Of a DNA stretch of 64,000 nucleotides, positions 54,010 to 61,988 are shown in pieces; the stretch's first letter is position 1; every line of letters begins with the position of its first letter. Origin of the DNA: Methanobrevibacter ruminantium M1 (GTDB lineage Archaea > Methanobacteriota > Methanobacteria > Methanobacteriales > Methanobacteriaceae). The notes below the pieces were generated by a model. The model did no database searches and was not told the origin of the DNA. It saw nothing but the letters and a program-made list of their open reading frames with translations. The DNA lies in assembly GCF_000024185.1 (NCBI RefSeq), contig NC_013790.1, positions 2,107,001-2,171,000 on the forward strand, read 5' to 3'. Both the position numbers and the translations under genes were made by a program.

Positions 54010-55080
54010 TTATTTAGAACCTACATTAAAATTATCTGGCTTGTTGTGTTTAAATTTACAATTATTCAATTTTAAAGAATTATCATTTTCTGAATATATT
54101 GCTCCGCCAACCCTTTCGGATATGTTTGATTCAAACACAGATTGTGAAATAATGAGGTTCCCTTCAGAATAATTGAAGATTGCACCACCTTCAAACTTAT
54201 TTGATTTATTTGCCCCAAATACGGATTTTTGAATGCTTGCCTTGCCATAATTAACTATTGCACCAGCATATCTAGCTGAATTTTCTTTAAAGGCAGACTG
54301 GCTTATATTCAACTTACAATCACTAGCATTGTAAATTGCTCCAGCAGATCCTGAAATGTTTTGCTTAAAAGAGGATTTGGTTATGTTCAATTGAGATCGC
54401 ATCCAATTGCATATGGCCCCACCATTGCCATGATCTTCTGTAACTGAATTGTTAATGAATTCAGATTCCAAAATGCTTGCTTGGCCCCAATTATGAAATA
54501 TTGCTCCACCATACCATTCTGCAGTGTTATCATCAAATATGGTTTTGGATATTGTCAAATCATTACGATTGATTATTGCGGCGCCTCTTTTTGCTTTGTT
54601 TTTATTAAATATTGATTCTGCAATATTTAACTTACCGTAATTTCTTATTGCTCCACCCTCTCCTTTAGCCATATTATTCTCAAATGTGGATTTCAATAGT
54701 TTTAAATTTCCTTTATTGAATATTGCTCCGCCATTTCCTTCATTGCATGTTCCATTTGCAATGTTATAAATAAATTTGGATTCTATAATTTCCAAATTAG
54801 AGTCCTTAGAAATCTTTATTGCCCCGCCATTTATTGCTTTTCCATTTTTCAATATTATGTTTTTAAGTCTGATATGTTTGCCGGAACAATCAAATATTCT
54901 TGCTTTCCCACATGCATCAATCCTATGGCCTTTACCATCAATAAGAACATCTTTATCTAATTTAATTCCATCCCAATATTCAAGCTCCTCATCCTCAGTT
55001 AATTCTATATCAAAATCCAAAACTATTTTTTTATCCTTTCTTAGAATCAAATCATCAAGATATTTAAAATTACGTGACAT
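54010..55080 (-). CDS. Beta-helix (adhesin-like) protein without signal peptide, paralog 2
   Basis: A 356-residue protein that starts MSRNFKYLDDLILRKDKKIV and DGIKLDKDVLIDGKGHRID, the same head as paralog 1, then about twelve GGAI(F/Y/R)-type beta-helix turns (NGGAIFNKGNLKLLKSTFEN is one). It ends LNNCKFKHNKPDNF. There is no signal peptide. The shared N-terminal head, seen in both paralogs and not in the giant adhesin, suggests a separate subfamily with an intracellular or specially exported fate. The gene is enclosed by inverted copies R5 and R6 of the 37-bp repeat. Confidence 0.82.
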   Translation of the reverse strand: MSRNFKYLDDLILRKDKKIVLDFDIELTEDEELEYWDGIKLDKDVLIDGKGHRIDACGKARIFDCSGKHIRLKNIILKNGKAINGGAIKISKDSNLEIIESKFIYNIANGTCNEGNGGAIFNKGNLKLLKSTFENNMAKGEGGAIRNYGKLNIAESIFNKNKAKRGAAIINRNDLTISKTIFDDNTAEWYGGAIFHNWGQASILESEFINNSVTEDHGNGGAICNWMRSQLNITKSSFKQNISGSAGAIYNASDCKLNISQSAFKENSARYAGAIVNYGKASIQKSVFGANKSNKFEGGAIFNYSEGNLIISQSVFESNISERVGGAIYSENDNSLKLNNCKFKHNKPDNFNVGSK

Positions 55081-55221
55081 AACTAGCCCCCCGATTCATA
55101 TAAAGAAATCTGTTAAATAATCAAGCATTCAAATTATTAATTAAAATAATTCACCCATTAAACTCCAAATACAAAAACAAAAAAACTCACCCATTATATT
55201 CCAAATTCAAAATTAATTAAA

Positions 55222-55258
55222 GTTTCGTAAAACTTGGGTTTAATGAACTAAATTAAAC
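55222..55258 (-). repeat. 37-bp dispersed repeat, copy R6 (inverted)
   Basis: In minus-strand reading GTTTAATTTAGTTCATTAAA then CCCAAGTTTTACGAAAC. It is the only copy in this orientation. It lies 10 bp from the target-site duplication of the insertion sequence. The spacer 55081-55276 also has two CACCCATTA-containing direct repeats. Confidence 0.85.
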
Positions 55259-55276
55259 TCAAGTGTAAAAAATATT

Positions 55277-56532
55277 TAGGGGCCTGAATTTTTTGATGTG
55301 AAAATTCCCTCGAATTTTCCTTATTTTAATTCATTCTCCTAAAAAATAAGTTTAATTTCTAAAAATACAAATATTATTTAGTTATATAAAAAAATAGGTC
55401 TTTAATATCGTTAAATTTAAATAATATGCTTTACAAATATATTATTGGCGATAATAATGAAGCATAGATTAAATTTAGATAATAAAGACCCAAATTATAT
55501 TTTGTTGAAAGAAATATTTAAAATTATGGATTCTAGAAAATCCAAAAGTATATTAGCATCCTATGGATTTAAAAACTTAAATAGAACAATATTTACTTTT
55601 AAAATTATATTTATAAGTATGTTCTTTGGAATTGACATTCCATTCATTTTAAACGAGCTTAAATCCAAAAAAGAACTTCGCAAATACTTTAATATTTCTG
55701 AAGTTTTGACTGCAGATCAAGTTTATAAAATTTTTTCAGAAATAAACTCTGAAAAACTTATAAAATGTTTAAACAGAATCTTAAACTCAAGAAATATGGT
55801 CAAAAGGAGAGGAAAAAAGACTTTCATTGTCGATGCGACTCCAGTGGACTTGGATATCAATTTCCGCAGAAATAAAAAGAGCAAAGAACATCTCAGAAAA
55901 TTGAATCTCAAATGGAGTTATTCTTCCTCTAAAGGCTATTATATTGGATTTAAAGCGACTGTTGTGATGGATTACGATTCTATGAATCCTGTTTGCATTT
56001 TAATCCATTCTGGAGCTCCAAATGATGCAGGACTTTTTGAAGAGATTTTAGAAAACCTTCAAAAAAGACGAATAATCAGAAAAGGAGATACATTAATCTT
56101 TGATAAAGGATATTACGGCTATAAAAACTACCAAATAGGAATTGGCAAGTATAAAATCGTTCCTTTCATTTTTCCGAAAGAAAAATTCAACAGAACAAGA
56201 CTTGATGATATTTTAACCTATCCATTAGCCGTATTTAACAAAACAAAGAAAATAATGGAAGAAAAAAGATTATACAACAAATTAAAAAAGGAATTATTAG
56301 AAAAATTAGATTCATGGGAGAAATTTAAACCAATAAGGGGCAAAATCGAAGATTTTTTTCAAATTATTGAAACAAGGCTTGAATATGAGAGAAATCCACA
56401 AATATACTCCAAAATCAGTTGAAAAAACAGTTTATTTGAATGTATTTTTAGGAGCGCTGATAGTATCTCAAGGATTTTACTCAAAAACGGCCATTCAAAA
56501 GTTATCTGAAAACTGAAATCGTCAGGCCCCTA
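55277..56532 (+). mobile_element. Insertion sequence with 8-bp target duplication
   Basis: Perfect terminal inverted repeats TAGGGGCCTGA (55277-55287) and TCAGGCCCCTA (56522-56532) enclose 1256 bp with one transposase gene. Both ends are flanked by the direct repeat AAAATATT (55269-55276 and 56533-56540), an intact 8-bp target-site duplication. The insertion is therefore unrearranged and probably recent. The transposase is of the DDE type (IS4/IS5-like group). Confidence 0.92.
55457..56516 (+). pseudogene. DDE transposase, frameshifted near its C-terminus
   Basis: The first frame encodes about 321 residues with the DDE residues Asp126 (IVDATP), Asp216 (FDKGYYG) and Glu298 (KIEDFF), numbered from the ATG at 55457; an upstream TTG is in frame but has no ribosome site. 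It ends early in an unrelated tail. The other frame, entered around 56368-56372, continues as GLNMREIHKYTPKSVEKTVY and LNVFLGALIVSQGF, the expected end of such transposases. One indel separates them. Either the element is inactivated, or it makes the full enzyme by frameshifting, as several IS families do. Confidence 0.8.
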
Positions 56533-56616
56533 AAAATATTAAAAGAATTTTAGAATTCATGTTAAAAATTCAAATAAATATATAAAATACAATAACAAAA
56601 TTTTAATTAGGATACT

Positions 56617-56919
56617 ATGTCACAAGAAAGATATAAACACATTCGCGAAAGTCTTTTTGATTATATCAATGCATTTTTAATCAACAAGTATGATGAATTA
56701 TATTATTTTAATATGTACGAATCCGCTGAAAATATGAATTGGGATGTAGAATACATATTCAAATTAAAATATTCATTAACATTCCATGAAAAAAAGAATC
56801 TAGAGATTAGAATAAGAAAAGACTTGAAGAAATTTTTAAAAGAAAAATTTGAAATGAACATTTATGAACTTGCTATTTTAATTATTCTAGAGGATAATGA
56901 ATTGCATTCCAAAATTTAG
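56617..56919 (+). CDS. Hypothetical protein (100 aa)
   Basis: A lysine-, glutamate- and tyrosine-rich helical protein (YFNMYESAENMNWDVEYIFK, KNLEIRIRKDLKKFLKEKFE) with no membrane helix or known motif. Weak ribosome site; TATA-like AAATATATAAAAT lies about 40 bp before the ATG. It is followed 10 bp later by the gene at 56930, so the two form an operon. The low G+C content and position next to an insertion sequence and 37-bp repeats suggest foreign origin. Confidence 0.6.
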   Translation: MSQERYKHIRESLFDYINAFLINKYDELYYFNMYESAENMNWDVEYIFKLKYSLTFHEKKNLEIRIRKDLKKFLKEKFEMNIYELAILIILEDNELHSKI

Positions 56920-56929
56920 GAGTTAAAAT

Positions 56930-57169
56930 ATGTTTTATATTGAAGGAGAAAATATAAAATATGAAATTTTACCATATAAAAAAGGGAAAAAAGTAATTAT
57001 TTACCTTAAAAAAACTGAAAACGGATTTGTTAGAAAAAACAAATGTTTTGGAACACATTATTTAGAACAGATTTTTGATTATAACAATAAATTATTAAAA
57101 GAAACAATATATGAAAATCCAAATTTTGTAGACTTAACAAATTTTCCAATTGACCTAGATTACGATTAA
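56930..57169 (+). CDS. Hypothetical protein (79 aa)
   Basis: A soluble protein with beta-rich sequence (YEILPYKKGKKVIIYLKK, CFGTHYLEQIFDYNN) ending in an acidic DLDYD. The ATG follows AGGAGTTAAAAT. It is the second gene of a two- or three-gene unit. The alternating KKVIIYL and YDYNN segments recall small toxin-antitoxin or phage proteins, but no family is recognised. Confidence 0.6.
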   Translation: MFYIEGENIKYEILPYKKGKKVIIYLKKTENGFVRKNKCFGTHYLEQIFDYNNKLLKETIYENPNFVDLTNFPIDLDYD

Positions 57170-57225
57170 TTCATCTTTTTAATCAATATTAAAAAAAAAA
57201 GTTTATGAATTTGGAGGTTTTTAAG

Positions 57226-57354
57226 ATGGCTAGAATATTAATTCCAAATTATGAATTCGTTAAAAATTGGTCTGAAGATGAATTAAACGATTTTTTAACC
57301 ACACCTGCAGGTATCCCACATGAACTTATGCATATAGTTCGTAAAGTTGTTTAA
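57226..57354 (+). pseudogene. N-terminal gene stub cut at repeat R7
   Basis: An ATG behind TTGGAGG opens MARILIPNYEFVKNWSEDEL and NDFLTTPAGIPHELMHIV, and the last codons GTT GTT TAA come from the first bases of R7. The good ribosome site and protein-like sequence suggest the true start of a longer gene whose remainder was lost when the repeat junction formed. It mirrors the adhesin fragment at R2, which lost its N-terminal part. Confidence 0.6.
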
Positions 57355-57385
57355 TTTAGTTCATTAAACCATAGTTTTACGAAAC
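57349..57385 (+). repeat. 37-bp dispersed repeat, copy R7
   Basis: GTTTAATTTAGTTCATTAAA then CCATAGTTTTACGAAAC. The left part is an inverted repeat (GTTTAAT-TTAGTTC-ATTAAAC) and the right part another (GTTT-TACG-AAAC), so the element can fold into two stems. Confidence 0.88.
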
Positions 57386-57494
57386 AGAATAATATCCAAT
57401 TCTGTATCTTCCATCCTATTTTACCCTTTTTTTGTTTAAATTTAATCCCTGCAGCCTCGCACAATGCTGTTAGTTTGACATCTAGGTTTTGTTT
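57386..57494 (-). other. 109-bp open coding-like fragment between R7 and R8
   Basis: The whole interval is open on the minus strand (KQNLDVKLTALCEAAGIKFK, then QKKGKIGWKIQNWILF) without start or stop of its own; the stop comes from R7. It looks like an internal piece of a gene set between two repeats, like an oversized CRISPR spacer or a captured fragment. Source unknown. Confidence 0.5.
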
Positions 57495-57531
57495 GTTTAA
57501 TTTAGTTCATTAAACAATAGTTTTACGAAAC
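57495..57531 (+). repeat. 37-bp dispersed repeat, copy R8
   Basis: Differs from R7 by a single base (AACAATAG for AACCATAG). Only 149 bp separates the starts of R7 and R8, the closest pair in the window. Confidence 0.88.
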
Positions 57532-57580
57532 ACTCTAAAAAATCAATAAAAAAAGATTAAAAAATAATTAAAAAAAAGTA

Positions 57581-57647
57581 AAAAAAGAATTAATAAAAAA
57601 TATTATAATATTTGTTTATTAATCAATTCAGCATTCAAAATAGAAGC
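57581..57647 (-). repeat. Duplicated 3' end of asd (left copy of a 67-bp direct repeat)
   Basis: Identical to 59822-59888, which contains the last 45 bases of asd including the stop and 22 bases beyond. Past 57647 the match decays but can be followed for about 20 more bases into asd coding sequence (CCAACTGCATCTCTAATTAT versus CCAGCAGCGCCTCTAATTGT). This is the expected footprint of integration into a gene's 3' end. Confidence 0.88.
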
Positions 57648-57717
57648 CCAACTGCATCTCTAATTATAATTAAATTTACTTTTTATATAAATTTTGAAAC
57701 TTAAAAAATACAAAAAA

Positions 57718-58494
57718 TCAATAATATTTAAATTTTCTATTAAACCTTTTTAAATCAGCACAATCCTGATTTAAAAGATAAGATTCAGTGAAGTCCCCTT
57801 TTTTATTTAAAAGATTCACAATATATTCCATATGAGAAATTAATTCTTCATTAAACCCCAAATTTATATCATATTTATTAAATAAATCTTTTATGTAGTG
57901 CTTTTCAGCTACATTAAATGACTCTTCTTTAGCAATTTGAGATAATAAATTACCAATTTCTATTTGATTTATTTGTAAATAATATTCTGATAAAAACTCA
58001 TAAATATAAAAAAGGTAATATTCATCATAAACAATGTCTAATGCATAATTAAAAATTTCTTCAATTTTCTCCCTATCTAATTCTATACAGTAAATTCTTA
58101 GTAATTGTCTTAAAATCCCAATATCAAATGGACTTATTTTATTAGCTAATTCTAAAAAGTATTTTGCTTTAGAAAACTCATCAAATTCGATTAATGTTTC
58201 TCCATAAGCAGCTAAAATAAATGGATAGTCATATTTTAAGATTTTATAATTTTTCAATACATCTTCTTTTTGGGAAACATTCACATATTTTGAGTGAATA
58301 AAAAAGATAAAATAAAAATTTTCTTCAAATTTATTATTAAAATAAAAATAATTCTCTTCAGATATTTTTAGAGGATATTTTTCTAAAAAATTCTCTATTT
58401 TTTTCCTTACTAAAGAATAATTCTCTTTACGAAGCAAATGATAACATTCCATGCGAAATTTTTCAAATAAATAATCTTCACTTAATTCTTCCAA
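57718..58494 (-). CDS. TPR-like helical repeat protein of the J-domain/HIRAN operon
   Basis: A 258-residue protein of paired amphipathic helices. AAYGETLIEFDEFSKAKYFL followed by ANKISPFDIGILRQLLRIY fits a tetratricopeptide-type repeat (G..L...g....A...l..A....P), with further weaker units before and after. No signal peptide or membrane helix. It ends a three-gene unit on the minus strand (J-domain, HIRAN, TPR) with gaps of 19 and 32 bp. It probably serves as a scaffold or sensor for the other two proteins. Confidence 0.65.
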   Translation of the reverse strand: MEELSEDYLFEKFRMECYHLLRKENYSLVRKKIENFLEKYPLKISEENYFYFNNKFEENFYFIFFIHSKYVNVSQKEDVLKNYKILKYDYPFILAAYGETLIEFDEFSKAKYFLELANKISPFDIGILRQLLRIYCIELDREKIEEIFNYALDIVYDEYYLFYIYEFLSEYYLQINQIEIGNLLSQIAKEESFNVAEKHYIKDLFNKYDINLGFNEELISHMEYIVNLLNKKGDFTESYLLNQDCADLKRFNRKFKYY

Positions 58495-58526
58495 CTTATC
58501 CCCCCCAAACTTTAAAATTTCTGAAA

Positions 58527-58931
58527 TTACTCTTTTAAAAAGATTTTTATTTTGACTGTCTCAAAAAAAAGATCTTTAAATAGTTCATCTAATATTAAAT
58601 CATCAATTATAGCATAGATTTCTTTTCCAGAATCCATTAAACTAGACAATATAGGAATGTGTTTTCTAGGAACATAACCTATCATTAAATTATTCCATTT
58701 AACAACAATAGCTAATTCATCTAATTCATTTTGTGTATCCCTAAATAATGCTAAATAATCTCCCTTTTTAAATTGTGAAAAAAGATCTTCGAAATTACTG
58801 ATTTTTCTAAATCCAACTAATTCAGTAGTTACTAAACAAATATCTTCAAAAAAAGGTTCTAATTTACCTCCTTTTTGGACATAATTGACATAATCTTTTA
58901 TTTCTGAATTGATTTTTTCAATATTTGACAT
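58527..58931 (-). CDS. Stand-alone HIRAN-domain protein
   Basis: A 134-residue protein. KKGDYLALFRDTQNELDELA, then IVVKWNNLMIGYVPRKHIPI and LSSLMDSGKEIYAII, match the HIRAN pattern (G..l.L.REP.N..D..Ai.V......iGYvPr....la.ll..g). HIRAN domains bind single-stranded 3' DNA ends in HLTF/Rad5 helicases, and occur alone in bacterial and phage-associated genes. A longer frame begins 15 codons earlier, but the ATG at 58929-58931 follows AAAGGGATAAA and avoids overlap with the J-domain gene. Low G+C content. Confidence 0.75.
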   Translation of the reverse strand: MSNIEKINSEIKDYVNYVQKGGKLEPFFEDICLVTTELVGFRKISNFEDLFSQFKKGDYLALFRDTQNELDELAIVVKWNNLMIGYVPRKHIPILSSLMDSGKEIYAIIDDLILDELFKDLFFETVKIKIFLKE

Positions 58932-58950
58932 TTTATCCCTTTTTATAAAA

Positions 58951-59709
58951 TTAATGCTGATTTTCAATAATTTCATTTATCTTATTACTATATTCTTCTA
59001 TTTCCTCATTGCATGAATCTATTAAATATTGAATATTAATTTTATACTCCCCAATTTCTTTTTCATTTGAAAGTAGATCTAACTTATTATAAGGATATTC
59101 ATTTTTAATTTTTTCAATCTTTATTTCAAATGAATGTATTAATTCTTTTAATTCATTTAAACTGGATTTTTCTTCAATATCTTCATCAGGTAGCATAGCA
59201 TATAATGCTTTTAATTCCTCCAAATCACCATTTTTATATGCATTAGTAACTTTGATAAATAATTCTTTTTTAAAATTTTCTTGATGAAAATTTAAATCAG
59301 GATGTAATTTTTTTATAAGTATTTTATAAATCCTTTTAAGTTCTTTTTCATCTTCTTCATCTAATTGAAAATAGTTATCTTTATGTTTTATAATGTTTTC
59401 AAGTTCATTCATAGAGTTTTTAAGATTATTTGCATACTCCGTATATTTATCTATAACTTTTTTATCTATTTCGTTTAAATCTAATTCATTTTGATGATTA
59501 ATTTCAGTTTGAAGTAATTTTAACTTAAATTTAAGTTTATTTAATTCTAACTCTTTCTTATATAATTCATATTCATATATTCCAAATTTAAGGAGATATT
59601 CCATTTCTATATTTGGACAGATATGATTTATTAAATCTTCATATTCATAAACTAAATCATATAAATGGTCCTTTAATTTTTTATACTCTGAATGAACAAT
59701 CATTGACAT
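58951..59709 (-). CDS. J-domain protein with long coiled-coil regions
   Basis: A 252-residue protein. Residues 1-115 are predicted coiled coil; KELKRIYKILIKKLHPDLN at about 122-140 contains the His-Pro-Asp (136-138) of a J-domain, followed by LFIKVTNAYKNGDLEELKAL, the typical continuation in bacterial J-like proteins. The C-terminal part is again coiled coil. J-domains stimulate Hsp70 ATPases; in phage-linked loci they may redirect DnaK. First gene of the J-domain/HIRAN/TPR unit; no clear ribosome site precedes the ATG, so the mRNA may be leaderless. One sampled line of this operon (58021-58080) has 14 G+C of 60, against 21 of 60 in asd (60421-60480). Confidence 0.75.
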   Translation of the reverse strand: MSMIVHSEYKKLKDHLYDLVYEYEDLINHICPNIEMEYLLKFGIYEYELYKKELELNKLKFKLKLLQTEINHQNELDLNEIDKKVIDKYTEYANNLKNSMNELENIIKHKDNYFQLDEEDEKELKRIYKILIKKLHPDLNFHQENFKKELFIKVTNAYKNGDLEELKALYAMLPDEDIEEKSSLNELKELIHSFEIKIEKIKNEYPYNKLDLLSNEKEIGEYKINIQYLIDSCNEEIEEYSNKINEIIENQH

Positions 59710-59821
59710 AAATAATCATATAAACATAACAATATTTAAATTTTTATTTGAAAAATCTTAAAAAAAGTAAAAAAAATGCAAATATAAAAAATAATAAAAA
59801 AAAGACTTAAGAATAAAAATA

Positions 59822-59888
59822 AAAAAAGAATTAATAAAAAATATTATAATATTTGTTTATTAATCAATTCAGCATTCAAAATAGAAGC
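59822..59888 (-). repeat. 3' end of asd (right copy of the 67-bp direct repeat)
   Basis: Contains the last 14 codons and stop of asd plus 22 bases beyond; identical to 57581-57647. The 2.2-kb interval between the copies contains exactly the J-domain/HIRAN/TPR operon. Confidence 0.88.
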
Positions 59889-60893
59889 ACCAGCAGCGCC
59901 TCTAATTGTATTATGTCCTACAAGAACATATTTGAAGCTGTTATCAAATGCTTGATCTTTTCTGAGCCTACCAACGGTTGCAGCCATACCGCCATAAGCC
60001 ATTCTGTCCATTCTTGGTTGAGGTCTGTCATCTTCTTCTTTTACGATAACAGGTTGTTCTGGAGCAGAATGAAGACCTAATTCCTGTGGAAGTCCTCTGA
60101 AGTCAGCCATGGTCTTTTTGATCTTGTCAATGTCTGCCTCTTCATCCAACTCTACAAATACCGCTTCAGTGTGACCGTCAATGACAGGCACTCTGTGGCA
60201 TGATGCGCTTAGAGAAAAGTTTGCAGGAACAACTTCATCACCATCAAGGGAACCTAAAAGATGCAAAGTTTCACTTTCCATTTTCTCTTCTTCACCGCCA
60301 ATGTATGGAACCAAGTTGTCTAAGATAGCCATTGAAGGAACACCATTATAGCCTGCTCCTGAAACAGCTTGCATGGTTGAAACATAGATTCTATTAATGT
60401 TGAAGTTGTCATAAATCGGTTTTAAAGTTAAAGTCAAAGCAATGGTTGAACAGTTAGGGTTTGTTACAATGAAACCGTCCCAGTTGTTGTTTTTCTGTTG
60501 TGCTTCAATCATGTCCAAGAATTGTGGGTTGACTTCTGGAATGACTAAAGGTATGTCCTTTTTCATACGCATTGCACTAGCATTTGAAGCCACTACAAAA
60601 TCCTTTGCATATTCTGGCTCGACTTTTGCAGCAAAATCAGCAGGAAGTGAGGAGAATACAATTTCCACATCCTTATCCATATGTGCAGGGTCAGTTTCAA
60701 TTACTTTAATGTCCCTTACAGATTCCGGCATTTCATCATTCATATACCAAGTGGTAGCGTCTTCATATTTTTTGCCTGCAGATCTTGAGGATGCTGCAAG
60801 AGCAGCTATTTCAAAATCAGGATGATCAGCCAATAATTGGATAAATCTTTGACCTACCATTCCAGTTGCACCAAGTACACCTACTTTTACCAT
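59844..60893 (-). CDS. asd: Aspartate-semialdehyde dehydrogenase
   Basis: A 349-residue enzyme that reduces aspartyl phosphate to aspartate semialdehyde with NADPH, the branch point to lysine/diaminopimelate, threonine and methionine. The cofactor loop [10 protein letters not shown] is at residues 8-17, Cys148 (TNPNCSTIA) is the catalytic thiol, and the [20 protein letters not shown] region (near 229-248) holds the catalytic His. Length matches the archaeal/fungal subfamily. It is the last gene of the lysC-dapA-dapB-asd series. Its 3' end is duplicated 2.2 kb downstream, yet its own C-terminus ([14 protein letters not shown]) is complete. Confidence 0.96.
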   Translation of the reverse strand: MVKVGVLGATGMVGQRFIQLLADHPDFEIAALAASSRSAGKKYEDATTWYMNDEMPESVRDIKVIETDPAHMDKDVEIVFSSLPADFAAKVEPEYAKDFVVASNASAMRMKKDIPLVIPEVNPQFLDMIEAQQKNNNWDGFIVTNPNCSTIALTLTLKPIYDNFNINRIYVSTMQAVSGAGYNGVPSMAILDNLVPYIGGEEEKMESETLHLLGSLDGDEVVPANFSLSASCHRVPVIDGHTEAVFVELDEEADIDKIKKTMADFRGLPQELGLHSAPEQPVIVKEEDDRPQPRMDRMAYGGMAATVGRLRKDQAFDNSFKYVLVGHNTIRGAAGASILNAELINKQIL

Positions 60894-60946
60894 TTAAATC
60901 ATCTCAATAATTATAAATATTCTTTTTAATTAAAAGGAATAAAAAA

Positions 60947-61765
60947 TTAAATTCCTAAAACATCAGTCATATCATTTACTTTTCCAGGTTCTGCGGAACC
61001 TACGAATCTTAAGGCTCTGATAACACCGGCAATGAACACTTCCCTGGTATGTGCCATGTGTTTTACTTCAAGTCTTTCACCATCACCGACATACAATACA
61101 GTGTGGTCTCCTACAATGTCTCCTCCACGGACTGCATGCATACCGATTTCCTCTTTGGTTCTTTTGCCTACTTGACCTTGTCTACCATAAACGCCAACTT
61201 CTTCTGGGTTTCTTCCTAAAGCACCTGCAACAACTTCAAATGCAGTCATAGCAGTTCCAGAAGGAGCGTCTGCCTTTTGGTTGTGGTGAGCTTCAATGAT
61301 TTCAATGTCAAAGTCATTTAAAATAGGAGTCAAGTCCTTTAGAACTTTGAAGAATACATTTACTCCAATGGAGAAGTTAGAGGAAATTACTGCTTTGATG
61401 TTTTTTTCCTTGATTACATCTGCATTTCCTTGAGCTTGCTCTTCAGTAAATCCGGTGGTTCCAACAACAAGGTTTACTCCGCAATCGGCAGCTCTTTTAA
61501 TAGTTTCAACAGCAGCAGGAGCGATAGTGAAATCAACTAATACTTCAGCTCCAGATTCTTCCAAAGCTTTTTCCAAATCCTCTGAACCTACAATTGGCAC
61601 TCCGATTTTGCCAATGCCTGCTTTTTCACCAGCGTCTACACCAGCTAAAGGAGTGTTTGGCATTTCGATAGCAGCCACTACTTCCATATCATCTTGTTCA
61701 GAGATTTTTCTTATAATTCCAGAGCCCATTCTTCCAGAGGCTCCAGTTACAGCAACTTTTATCAT
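60947..61765 (-). CDS. dapB: 4-hydroxy-tetrahydrodipicolinate reductase
   Basis: A 272-residue NAD(P)H-dependent reductase of the diaminopimelate/lysine pathway. GASGRMGSGI at residues 8-17 binds the cofactor; VGTTGFTEEQ near 103 and EAHHNQKADAPSGTA near 159, with the catalytic His and Lys, are intact. GGATGATATTATG-like spacing precedes the ATG. It lies 53 bp upstream of asd and probably shares its transcript. A 40-bp tandem repeat fills the gap to dapA. Confidence 0.96.
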   Translation of the reverse strand: MIKVAVTGASGRMGSGIIRKISEQDDMEVVAAIEMPNTPLAGVDAGEKAGIGKIGVPIVGSEDLEKALEESGAEVLVDFTIAPAAVETIKRAADCGVNLVVGTTGFTEEQAQGNADVIKEKNIKAVISSNFSIGVNVFFKVLKDLTPILNDFDIEIIEAHHNQKADAPSGTAMTAFEVVAGALGRNPEEVGVYGRQGQVGKRTKEEIGMHAVRGGDIVGDHTVLYVGDGERLEVKHMAHTREVFIAGVIRALRFVGSAEPGKVNDMTDVLGI

Positions 61766-61799
61766 AATATCATCTAAGTAAATAGTTAAATAAAAATTA

Positions 61800-61975
61800 G
61801 GTAAAATAAAATCCTAAATAAATTTAAAATAAAAAAATTAGGTAAAATAAAATCCTAAATAAATTTAAAATAAAAAAATTGGGAAAATAAAATCCTAAAT
61901 AAATTTAAAATAAAAAAATTGGGAAAATAAAATCCTAAATAAATTTAAAATAAAAAAATTGGGAAAATAAATCCC
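61800..61975. repeat. 40-bp tandem repeat between dapA and dapB
   Basis: Units starting at 61800, 61841, 61881, 61921 and a partial one at 61961. Each contains G(G/T)AAAATAAAATCCTAAAT and AAATTTAAAATAAAAAAATT. The last three are nearly identical. Confidence 0.85.
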
Positions 61976-61988
61976 AAGAATAGCTATC

